From positions 124,001 through 188,000 of the forward strand of contig JAGDZP010000022.1 of the NCBI GenBank assembly GCA_049115735.1: a stretch of DNA of 64,000 nucleotides, in the 5' to 3' direction. The notes beneath the pieces are model-generated. The model was not told the origin of the DNA. It saw only the letters and a program-made list of their open reading frames with translations, and did no database searches. Made by a program: the position numbers and the translations under genes. How positions within the stretch are numbered: the stretch's first letter is position 1; each line of letters opens with the position of its first letter. Positions 1-7,335 of the stretch are shown here, in pieces. This stretch comes from CAXBNB01 sp049115735 (GTDB lineage: Bacteria > Bacteroidota > Bacteroidia > Cytophagales > Cyclobacteriaceae).

Positions 1-12
1 GAAGTTAGAAAA

Positions 13-1497
13 TTACTCCGGCTTATACTCCCAATTGATGCCTTGTTTTTCCAGTACAGACTGGATCATCATTCGACTACTCAGACTAAATCGAACCTGC
101 TTTTCCAATTCTGTTGGATTAAAGCGGTCCAGGATTATTTTTCTCAATTCATGTTCCAGAGGTGCATATTCACGGATACCACTTAAATTATTCCATTCTC
201 CGGGATCTTCCTTAAGGTTGATGAGTTGGGCGCCATAACCGGTAAACAAATTATATTTATAAGTGCCTTTCACCACACTAAAACAAGTGGTATAGACGCC
301 TTCAGAATGATTTTCAAGAATGGCAAACCTGTCCTCATCCGGAGTGCCATCCATCAAGGGCATTAGGCTCGTGCCATCATATTCAAGGCGTTCATTTTCA
401 GGTATTCCTGCCCAATCGAGCATGGTAGGCATTACATCTACTAATGAAACTGGGGTTGTTTGCTGCGAACCAGCATACTTTTTATCAGGATACTTGATGA
501 TCAGAGGGATCCGTGCCGACCATTCATTAAAATTACGTTTTTGAACCATGCCCTTTTCCCCTACCATATCACCATGGTCGCTGGTAAACATGACTACAGT
601 ATTTTCATCCAAGCCATTTTTCTTTAAAGTGGCCAAAAGCTCTCCCACCTTATCATCGATATAAGTGTATAGGGCGTAGTACGCCCGTCTAACTTCCCGA
701 AGGCTCTCAGGATCTGTGACATCCACCACGTCGGTACCAGAGTGCCGCCTTAGCCATTTGTCCATTATGCTCAGCTTGTCTTCCCAATTTTCAGGAAACT
801 CCGGCAATTGAATTTCAGCGTCTTTGTACATATCCCAATACTTTTGAGGTGGCCAGAAGGGCTCATGAGGAAAGTTGTAAGAAACGAAGAGGAAGAAAGG
901 CTGTTCATCATCCTTGTTTAGCAAATATTCAATAGCCTTGGAATGTGCCAATTCATCAAGCCTCAATGGTCTGCTGGACTGACCAATCTTCAAACCGCTG
1001 GCGATATAGTTCCCGGCATGTGGCCGGGGAATCTTTTCATCCCTGGATTTTACCCAGCGGTAATCGGCAGGATAATGGCTTTCTATGAAGCGCTTTTGAA
1101 ATCCATGCAGCTGATCAGGACCAACAAAATGTACCTTGCCACTGAGTGCGGTTTCATAACCATTGAGTACTAGATAGTGATTTACCGTAGGAACGTCTGA
1201 AGCCAATGGCGCAGCATTGTCGAACATTTTGATATTCGAGGAATACATACCTGTAAGCATTACAGCTCTGGCTGGTACGCAGAGCGGATTGTTTGCATAA
1301 GCAGCATCGAAGCGCACCCCTTCTTTGGCCAGCTGGTCAATGTGGGGCGTCTTTACTACCGGGTGACCATAAGCACCCAACAACATGGGTACCATCTCGT
1401 CAGCGGAAATGAGCAGGATGTTGGGTTTGTCGGACTGAGCATATAGGCTCGTCCCGCCAATTAAGAAAGCGAATAATAGCAGTTGTTTGAATTTCAT
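13..1497 (-). CDS. Formylglycine-dependent sulfatase (exported)
   Basis: Arylsulfatase-family hydrolase that should remove sulfate esters from a glycan in the periplasm or at the surface. The CxPxR maturation motif is present as LCVPAR, with the formylglycine precursor at Cys73. An N-terminal metal-site block (NILLISADEM) and a later TSDHGDM block fit the alkaline-phosphatase-like fold, and about 494 residues is a normal length. I start at the ATG at 1497 because it opens directly on a Sec signal (MKFKQLLLFAFLIGG...AQ). The longer reading frame to 1578 would put 27 non-signal-like residues in front. It is separated from the upstream RraA-like gene by a terminator-like hairpin, so it probably has its own promoter. 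Substrate is unknown. Confidence 0.9.
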   Translation of the reverse strand: MKFKQLLLFAFLIGGTSLYAQSDKPNILLISADEMVPMLLGAYGHPVVKTPHIDQLAKEGVRFDAAYANNPLCVPARAVMLTGMYSSNIKMFDNAAPLASDVPTVNHYLVLNGYETALSGKVHFVGPDQLHGFQKRFIESHYPADYRWVKSRDEKIPRPHAGNYIASGLKIGQSSRPLRLDELAHSKAIEYLLNKDDEQPFFLFVSYNFPHEPFWPPQKYWDMYKDAEIQLPEFPENWEDKLSIMDKWLRRHSGTDVVDVTDPESLREVRRAYYALYTYIDDKVGELLATLKKNGLDENTVVMFTSDHGDMVGEKGMVQKRNFNEWSARIPLIIKYPDKKYAGSQQTTPVSLVDVMPTMLDWAGIPENERLEYDGTSLMPLMDGTPDEDRFAILENHSEGVYTTCFSVVKGTYKYNLFTGYGAQLINLKEDPGEWNNLSGIREYAPLEHELRKIILDRFNPTELEKQVRFSLSSRMMIQSVLEKQGINWEYKPE

Positions 1498-1937
1498 ATT
1501 GAACGCAGGATAGTTTTCGTGAACGGAATTGTTGCTTAGTTTTTGAAGCGCAAAGAAGATTGTGAATCTCTCAATCACACTTCTATCCCAAAATAACCAT
1601 TTCTTAGCTGAGATGCAATGGGGTTGAAGATTAGGGTCCGTATTCTTGTGGCACCCAAGAATTTACGCGACTAATCCACAATCAAAAAAAGCTGGGCGTA
1701 GTGGCATAAAATGCTAACTACTACCAGCTTAAACTATCAACTATTCCAAACTAATCCTTATGCTATTTCGAATTCTCTTGCCATCGGCAGAACACGCTTT
1801 CCACTTTGCTAGCTTTTGACATCACTTGAATTCGATATAACAAATGTAATTCTGTGTTTTCCACAGACCATCCTGTACTTTAGGGTAGTTCCTGAAAAGT
1901 GATAGAAAATATTCTCTTGGATTTCTCAAGAAATAAA
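1498..1937. other. Intergenic region between sulfatase and RraA-like gene
   Basis: About 440 bases with no convincing gene. It holds the minus-strand terminator-like hairpin at 1684-1730. The 190 bases between that hairpin and the sulfatase start must contain the sulfatase promoter, but I could not pick out a clear TTTG / TAnnTTTG pair. Confidence 0.6.
1684..1730 (-). terminator. Rho-independent-type terminator after the RraA-like gene
   Basis: Arms 1689-1702 and 1717-1730 pair at 12 of 14 positions around a 14-base loop. Read on the minus strand, the stem is followed by seven T residues (plus-strand A tract 1684-1690). It lies about 210 bases downstream of the RraA-like stop codon. Confidence 0.65.
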
Positions 1938-2918
1938 TTATCTCCCCTCTCTTTCCGCTGCTCTCCTTTTCTCGTCACGCTCTTTCATGTAGGCCTCCAA
2001 ATCTTTTTTGGGCATTGGTAAATTGGGGTGCTTATCCAACCATTGCTTAAAATCCCTTTCAAAAACATCGTCATCTACCACAAAAGCTTCATTGATGTAT
2101 TCATACTTATTTGTGCTCATACAAAAACGATTGTATTCATCACGCAATGCTGTGAATTCACCTGCAATCACCACTTTTTCTAGTAAGTGAGGTGGGATAA
2201 AAGCTACTCCTGTGGTTTTGGCAAGCACCACATCTCCCGGTAATACCGATACTCTGCCAATTCGAATGGGTGCATTGACGCTAGAGATCATCATGTCTTT
2301 GATTGCCGATGGATCCGAACCCCGTATCCAGGCATTAAAGCCCTCAATTCTTGACAACCCATCAATATCTCTTACTGATCCGTTAAATATGACGCCTCTT
2401 TTTGATGCTCGATATATGGCATTTCCAAGGTTATCACCAATGAGCGTACCTTCTACCATTTTACCATAACTATCCGCCACATATACATCTCCATCCAATA
2501 GTTTGATGATTGGAGCATAATTGGTAACCGGAGTTTTAGTCCCTTCCTTCTCGGCTTGTTTTTGGACATAATTATTAAAATCCTTTCGTAGAGGCATAAA
2601 CTGTGCAGTCAGCACGCGACCAGTCATTACCTGATCTGGCTTCAAAATTTCCCATCCGTTTTGATGTGTACTTGCAAAGTTCTCAAACTGATTATTATAC
2701 CCATTACGGCGAAGTGTACCCCAAATCTCCTCCATTGATAAAGCTTTCAATCTCTCCAACAATTGATCTGAAACTTTGGGCCTGCCGTCGGGTGTTCGCT
2801 CACCTGTCCATTCTGATGTGAGTTCTTTGATAGCATCCGGCTGCCAAACAACATTTTGAGATTTGGATGAAACCCCAAAAAACATCAGTGCAAAGAGTAA
2901 TAGAATCTTATTTTTCAT
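1938..2918 (-). CDS. RraA-like / HMG-aldolase-family protein, exported
   Basis: Member of the RraA/4-hydroxy-4-methyl-2-oxoglutarate aldolase fold. The family's substrate and metal residues are visible: Gly161-Asp162 in GDNLGNA and Arg183-Asp184 in GSVRDIDG, followed by a C-terminal GDVVLAKTTGVAFIPP strand block. Family enzymes cleave or decarboxylate 2-keto acids, while the RraA branch binds RNase E. Unusually, it begins with a clear Sec signal (MKNKILLLFALMFFGVSSKSQ) and carries about 70 extra residues before the fold, so it should act outside the cytoplasm. It sits alone between two terminators, just downstream of the sugar-acid operon. A keto-deoxy sugar-acid aldolase role is inference; the fold assignment is firm. 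Confidence 0.8.
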   Translation of the reverse strand: MKNKILLLFALMFFGVSSKSQNVVWQPDAIKELTSEWTGERTPDGRPKVSDQLLERLKALSMEEIWGTLRRNGYNNQFENFASTHQNGWEILKPDQVMTGRVLTAQFMPLRKDFNNYVQKQAEKEGTKTPVTNYAPIIKLLDGDVYVADSYGKMVEGTLIGDNLGNAIYRASKRGVIFNGSVRDIDGLSRIEGFNAWIRGSDPSAIKDMMISSVNAPIRIGRVSVLPGDVVLAKTTGVAFIPPHLLEKVVIAGEFTALRDEYNRFCMSTNKYEYINEAFVVDDDVFERDFKQWLDKHPNLPMPKKDLEAYMKERDEKRRAAEREGR

Positions 2919-3242
2919 AGCGTTAAGTATTTATATGATTTAGTTTTAGTTTATTCTCGATCTCTTCTCTGTAAACATATCAAATTTAGACTAGATTATG
3001 TCAGCCAAATGCTGGAGGATTGAGCTAAAAACGTAACTCATACATGGTCTACCAATGGTGCTATTTCACTATGATTCGAGGCTTCAAGAATCAAATGCCA
3101 CTCTTTTCCATATGCTCTTTGACGGTCTATATCCTAGATCAACCTTACCAAAATGAATTATTTTCTTTTCTGCATTCAAAAAAAGCACCCCATTTCTGAG
3201 GTGCTTTCGTACGCTTATCTAATAATTAATTAGGCAAAATTA
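2919..3242. other. Intergenic region upstream of the RraA-like gene
   Basis: About 324 bases without a gene. The right end holds the terminator of the dehydratase/dehydrogenase operon (3178-3207). The remainder is AT-rich and should contain the RraA-like promoter; no repeat or operator stands out. Confidence 0.55.
3178..3207 (-). terminator. Terminator of the GntR-dehydratase-dehydrogenase operon
   Basis: A perfect 8-bp stem (AAAGCACC / GGTGCTTT, arms 3182-3189 and 3200-3207) with a 10-base loop. On the minus strand it is followed by a run of T residues. It lies 35 bases beyond the aldehyde dehydrogenase stop, so the operon ends here. Confidence 0.85.
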
Positions 3243-4817
3243 TCATTCATGTTTTCCATCTACCAATCTCCTTATGCCTAATGGATTGCCATTTTTCAAC
3301 TCATCCGGCAACAAGAATTCAGGAAAATCCTGATAACAAACCGGACGGCTAAATCGGGTGATAGCTCCTGTACCCACAGACGTCATGCGCGAGTCTGTAG
3401 TTGACGGAAATGGCCCGCCGTGCACCATAGAGTGACAAACTTCCACCCCCGTCGGATAACCGTTGATGATGAGACGACCAACCTTTCTTTCCAAAACTGA
3501 GATCAAATCTGCATGCTCTTTCAGGTCTTCGTCGGTACCTATCAAAGTGGATGTCAGATGCCCACTCAGGCCTTTGGCCATGTCTAGCAAATCTTTTTTA
3601 TCCCCAGCCGAAACCAACAATGTAGAAGGGCCGAAAACTTCATGTTCCAGTTTGTCATTATCAATAAAATCTTTCACTGATGTTTTCAATACATGAGGTA
3701 TTCCAGCAGACTCTCCATCTGAAGCACCACCTTTGGAAAGCAATTCTACTCCGCTTTCACCCTGAAGAGTGGCAAGCCCACTATCGTAAGCTGATTTGAT
3801 ATTCTTGGTTAGCATAGTGGCTGCTCCGGCTCCTTCGAATTGCGCACTCAAGAGCTCCGAAAATTCATTCGAATCTTCAGAATCCATCGTAACGGTTATT
3901 CCAGGATTCGTACAAAACTGCCCAACTCCAAGGGTTACCGAATTTTTCAATCCTTCGGCCAGATTTTCTTTTCTTTCTTTTAGAGCATTTGGCAAAATGA
4001 ATACCGGATTGGTACTGCCCATTTCAGCATAAACAGGAATTGGCTCTGCTCTCTGATTGGCAGCATCGAAAATAGCCTTACCACCACCATAAGATCCAGT
4101 GAAACCTATTGCCTTAATCAGTGGATGGTTTACTATCGCCATTCCAACTTCAACAGTTGTTCCCTGAACGAGTGAAAATACGCCTTCCGGCATACCTGTA
4201 GCCTTTGCGGCAGCAATGATGGCCTGACCAACAAGCTCCGAGGTACCAGGGTGTGCAGGATGTCCTTTTACGACAACTGTACAACCAGCAGCTAAAGCAG
4301 AAGCAGTGTCACCGCCTGCTACCGAAAATGCCAATGGGAAATTACTGGCTCCAAATACTCCAACGGGTCCAAGCGGACGCTGCATCATGCGGATATCTGA
4401 TTTAGGCAGTGGCTGACGATCAGGAATAGCCGTATCTATTCGCGCATCCACCCAATGACCATCTCTAATCAACTGAGCAAAAAGTTTAAGCTGACCGACG
4501 GTTCTACCTCGCTCTCCTGTCAATCGAGGCAATGGCAACCCAGTCTCCTGATTGCACCTTTCCAACAAGGTATCACCTAGCCCTACAATTTGATCGCCTA
4601 TGGCGTCTAAAAAGTCTGCTCGCTGTGCACCGCTAATGTTTCTATATGTTTCAAAGGCTGATTCTGCCAGCTCAACTGCTTTGCCTACTTCAGCAGATTG
4701 CGCTTCATGAAAATCTACATCAAGCGTGCTGCCATCAGCCGGATTTGTTGCTCTAAAAGTTTGTCCACCCTGGGAAGAAAGCTCATTCCCGATCAGGTTC
4801 TTTCCTGTAATATTCAT
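3243..4817 (-). CDS. Aldehyde dehydrogenase, 2,5-dioxovalerate (ketoglutarate semialdehyde) type
   Basis: NAD(P)+-dependent aldehyde dehydrogenase of the 2,5-dioxopentanoate dehydrogenase branch, which makes 2-oxoglutarate in non-phosphorylating pentose and aldarate pathways. The catalytic cysteine is Cys302 in GQFCTNPG, the general-base region is YAEMGSTNP, and the Rossmann part reads FGASNFPLAFSVAGGD. At 524 residues it matches that branch's length, slightly longer than ordinary ALDHs. It has no signal peptide, so it is cytoplasmic. It lies 29 bases downstream of the IlvD-type dehydratase and is the last gene before a strong terminator. The usual intermediate enzyme, a DapA-like keto-deoxy-pentonate dehydratase, is not in the window, so another aldehyde product is possible. 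Confidence 0.88.
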   Translation of the reverse strand: MNITGKNLIGNELSSQGGQTFRATNPADGSTLDVDFHEAQSAEVGKAVELAESAFETYRNISGAQRADFLDAIGDQIVGLGDTLLERCNQETGLPLPRLTGERGRTVGQLKLFAQLIRDGHWVDARIDTAIPDRQPLPKSDIRMMQRPLGPVGVFGASNFPLAFSVAGGDTASALAAGCTVVVKGHPAHPGTSELVGQAIIAAAKATGMPEGVFSLVQGTTVEVGMAIVNHPLIKAIGFTGSYGGGKAIFDAANQRAEPIPVYAEMGSTNPVFILPNALKERKENLAEGLKNSVTLGVGQFCTNPGITVTMDSEDSNEFSELLSAQFEGAGAATMLTKNIKSAYDSGLATLQGESGVELLSKGGASDGESAGIPHVLKTSVKDFIDNDKLEHEVFGPSTLLVSAGDKKDLLDMAKGLSGHLTSTLIGTDEDLKEHADLISVLERKVGRLIINGYPTGVEVCHSMVHGGPFPSTTDSRMTSVGTGAITRFSRPVCYQDFPEFLLPDELKNGNPLGIRRLVDGKHE

Positions 4818-4846
4818 TATGCTTTTGTTTGTTTAGTTTGTCTAAA

Positions 4847-6577
4847 TTAATGAGAATGTCTTTTCACTGTTGAGCCTGATTTTCCAACCAAGAAATCAAG
4901 ATCAGCACCCAAATGAGACTGCTCCACCGTCCTACAGTACAAATTCACATATCCCCTGTCGGCCTGTAGTTCGGGTGACTGCCATGCAGCTTTCCTTGCC
5001 TGCAGCTCTTCATCAGATATTTTCAACTGTAAAGTTCTATTTGGCACATCCAATTCTATTTCATCACCGGTTTTTACCAAAGCTAATGTACCACCAATTG
5101 CTGATTCAGGTGAAACATGTAGAATTACGGTTCCATAAGCTGTTCCGCTCATTCTTCCATCAGAAATACGTACCATATCCGTCACTCCCTTTTTCAACAC
5201 CTTCACAGGCAGGGCCATATTCCCAACCTCAGCCATACCGGGGTATCCTACTGGCCCTGTTCCTTGCAATACCATCACACTGTTTTCATCAATATTCAAT
5301 TCTGGATCATCCACCCTTGCATGGTAGTCTTCTATAGACTCAAACACCACTGCTTTACCAGTGTGCTTCATGAGTTCTGGAGTAGCCGCCGATGGCTTGA
5401 TCACGGCACCATCTTCACACAGGTTTCCATATACTACAGCTATACCCGCATGCTCCTGAAAAGGTTCATCGATTGGTGAAATAACTTCTCGATTGTAACA
5501 TTCTGCATCCAGATTATTCTCACCGATTGGCCTTCCATTGGCCGTGATAGCATCCCCGTGGATTTTGTCTTTTATTTCCCGTAGCACTGCAGGCAATCCA
5601 CCCGCATAGAAAAAGTCTTCCATCAGGAATTTACCCGAAGGCATCAAATTTACCAACAGCGGAATGTGACTGCCTAATTTGTCAAAATCCTTAAGCTCAA
5701 GCTCCACGCCTATCCTTCTGGCTATCGCCGTAAGGTGGATGATGAAGTTTGTAGAACCTCCAATGGCCGCATTTGCAACGATGGCATTTTCAAATGCCTC
5801 CCTGGTCAGGATTTTAGATATCTTCAAATCCTCATGCACCATTTCCACAATCCTTCTTCCTGACAGTTGAGCCAATTGTTTCTTGCGTGCATCCACCGCA
5901 GGAATAGCAGCCGCTCCCGGCAAGGTCAGCCCAAGCGACTCCACCATACAGGCCATCGTGGAAGCCGTACCCATCGTCATACAGTGTCCGGCACTTCTTG
6001 AGTTACAAATTTCTGCCTCAGAAAGGTCTTTTTTAGTAAAGTTTTCATTTGCCATTCTTTCCTTAATCGTCCAGGCGAATGTACCTGAACCGATGGTAGT
6101 GTCCTTATATCGGCCGTTCAACATAGGCCCACCAGGCACCACAATGGTAGGAATATCAACACTGCAAGCACCCATTACTGTAGATGGCGTTGTTTTATCA
6201 CAACCTGTCAATAATACCACTCCATCCAGGGGATTGCCACGAATACTTTCTTCGGTATCCATGCTCGCCAGATTTCTGAATAGCATGGCTGTAGGCCTGA
6301 TGATGGTTTCCCCCAAGCTCATCACTGGAAACTCAAAAGGTACACCACCTGCTTCGAGAACTCCACGCTTGACCATATCTGCAAAATCCCGCAGGTGTGC
6401 GTTACACGGTGTAAGTTCTGACCAGGTATTGCATATCCCGATCACCGGCCTACCGGTGAAGTAATCATCGGGACTGCCCTGGTTTCTCAACCAACTTCTA
6501 TTGATATACCCTAGTTTTTCATCAGCAGGGCCAAACCATTCCTGACTTCTGAATTTCTTATTGGTTTTGTGTTCCAT
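4847..6577 (-). CDS. IlvD/Edd-family sugar-acid dehydratase (L-arabonate/xylonate type)
   Basis: Iron-sulfur dehydratase that removes water from an aldonic acid to give a 2-keto-3-deoxy acid. Cluster and metal-binding blocks are present: GICNTWSEL (Cys49), LTGCDKTTPS and NSRSAGHCMTMG. The 576-residue length and the sequence around CNAHLRD and NGRPIGEN resemble the sugar-acid branch rather than dihydroxy-acid dehydratase. It follows the GntR gene by 2 bases and precedes the aldehyde dehydrogenase, a layout typical of L-arabonate or D-xylonate catabolism. The lactonase domain two genes upstream would supply its aldonate substrate. The exact sugar (arabonate, xylonate, fuconate or galactonate) is not decidable here. 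Confidence 0.87.
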   Translation of the reverse strand: MEHKTNKKFRSQEWFGPADEKLGYINRSWLRNQGSPDDYFTGRPVIGICNTWSELTPCNAHLRDFADMVKRGVLEAGGVPFEFPVMSLGETIIRPTAMLFRNLASMDTEESIRGNPLDGVVLLTGCDKTTPSTVMGACSVDIPTIVVPGGPMLNGRYKDTTIGSGTFAWTIKERMANENFTKKDLSEAEICNSRSAGHCMTMGTASTMACMVESLGLTLPGAAAIPAVDARKKQLAQLSGRRIVEMVHEDLKISKILTREAFENAIVANAAIGGSTNFIIHLTAIARRIGVELELKDFDKLGSHIPLLVNLMPSGKFLMEDFFYAGGLPAVLREIKDKIHGDAITANGRPIGENNLDAECYNREVISPIDEPFQEHAGIAVVYGNLCEDGAVIKPSAATPELMKHTGKAVVFESIEDYHARVDDPELNIDENSVMVLQGTGPVGYPGMAEVGNMALPVKVLKKGVTDMVRISDGRMSGTAYGTVILHVSPESAIGGTLALVKTGDEIELDVPNRTLQLKISDEELQARKAAWQSPELQADRGYVNLYCRTVEQSHLGADLDFLVGKSGSTVKRHSH

Positions 6578-6579
6578 CT

Positions 6580-7332
6580 CTATTGATTATCAGTGCTTAA
6601 ATTTTTATATTTTATGTGAATTTTTTCTGTATCGAGCAGACTTTGTTTCATGTGATAATGTGCTTCTCTACTATCCTTGTTAAAAATAGCTTCGTAGATG
6701 TCTGTATGAAATTTAATTGTGCTGGCTAGTCTACTGGTATTATTGGATTGAGCATGTTTTCCATAAACCAGTTTCCGATGTATTGATATCAGGTTGAAAA
6801 TAGGCTGCATAATTATTTTGACCACACTATTTCCAGCTGCTTCTGTTACCAGCACATGAAAATCTCTGTCCAATACCGTTTCTTGCTCAATATCCCCTTC
6901 CTGACATTGCATTAAATTTTGAAGGTTCAGTTCAAGTTGTTTCATGTCTTCCTCTGATCTATTCATGGCTGCCTGTGCAGCAATTTCAGGTTCGAAAAAC
7001 TGGCGGGTTTTGATGGTATTATATACCAAATCTTCATCTTCGGACATTTCGAAATAAAGGTTGAGCATGTCCATAGCTCCCTGAGAGCTGAGCTCGGCTA
7101 CATAGGCGCCACTCCCCTTACGAATTTCAACCAAGCCACGTGTTTTCAACCGGTTGAGCGCTTCTCTTACCGAGGTTCTACTGGCTGAATAGATTTCGCA
7201 AAATTCGTTTTCCGTTGGCAATTTTTCTCCAATGGAATACTTTTTCTCCCTAATTGAATTTTCGATATCCTGCTCAATTTTATTGCTCAGACGAACAGGT
7301 ATTTCTTTAGCCTCCTTTTGATCTAGCATCAT
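6580..7332 (-). CDS. GntR-family transcriptional regulator, FadR/FCD subfamily
   Basis: DNA-binding repressor or activator that probably senses a sugar acid. Residues 15-80 form the winged helix (LPTENEFCEIYSASRTSVRE, wing RKGSGAYV). Residues about 95-235 form an all-helical FCD ligand-binding domain starting around TRQFFEPEIAAQAA. It is the second gene of the operon, 3 bases after the sulfatase-lactonase gene and 2 bases before the dehydratase, so it is probably autoregulated. Three TGTTATAC-centred sites upstream of the operon are plausible binding sites, because FCD-type GntR operators commonly have this TnGTnnnACnA form. The effector is unknown; the dehydratase substrate or product is the obvious candidate. 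Confidence 0.9.
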   Translation of the reverse strand: MMLDQKEAKEIPVRLSNKIEQDIENSIREKKYSIGEKLPTENEFCEIYSASRTSVREALNRLKTRGLVEIRKGSGAYVAELSSQGAMDMLNLYFEMSEDEDLVYNTIKTRQFFEPEIAAQAAMNRSEEDMKQLELNLQNLMQCQEGDIEQETVLDRDFHVLVTEAAGNSVVKIIMQPIFNLISIHRKLVYGKHAQSNNTSRLASTIKFHTDIYEAIFNKDSREAHYHMKQSLLDTEKIHIKYKNLSTDNQ

Positions 7333-7335
7333 TCT

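Noticed and set aside
1831..1846. ATTTGTTATA half-site (minus strand) upstream of the first sulfatase
   Set aside because: Only one arm matches; the other half is unrelated and a terminator separates it from the sulfatase gene.
4870..6464. Long open frames on the plus strand (up to 193 codons) opposite the IlvD-type gene
   Set aside because: They are exact antisense of a well-conserved enzyme, have no recognisable product and no start context; treated as shadows.
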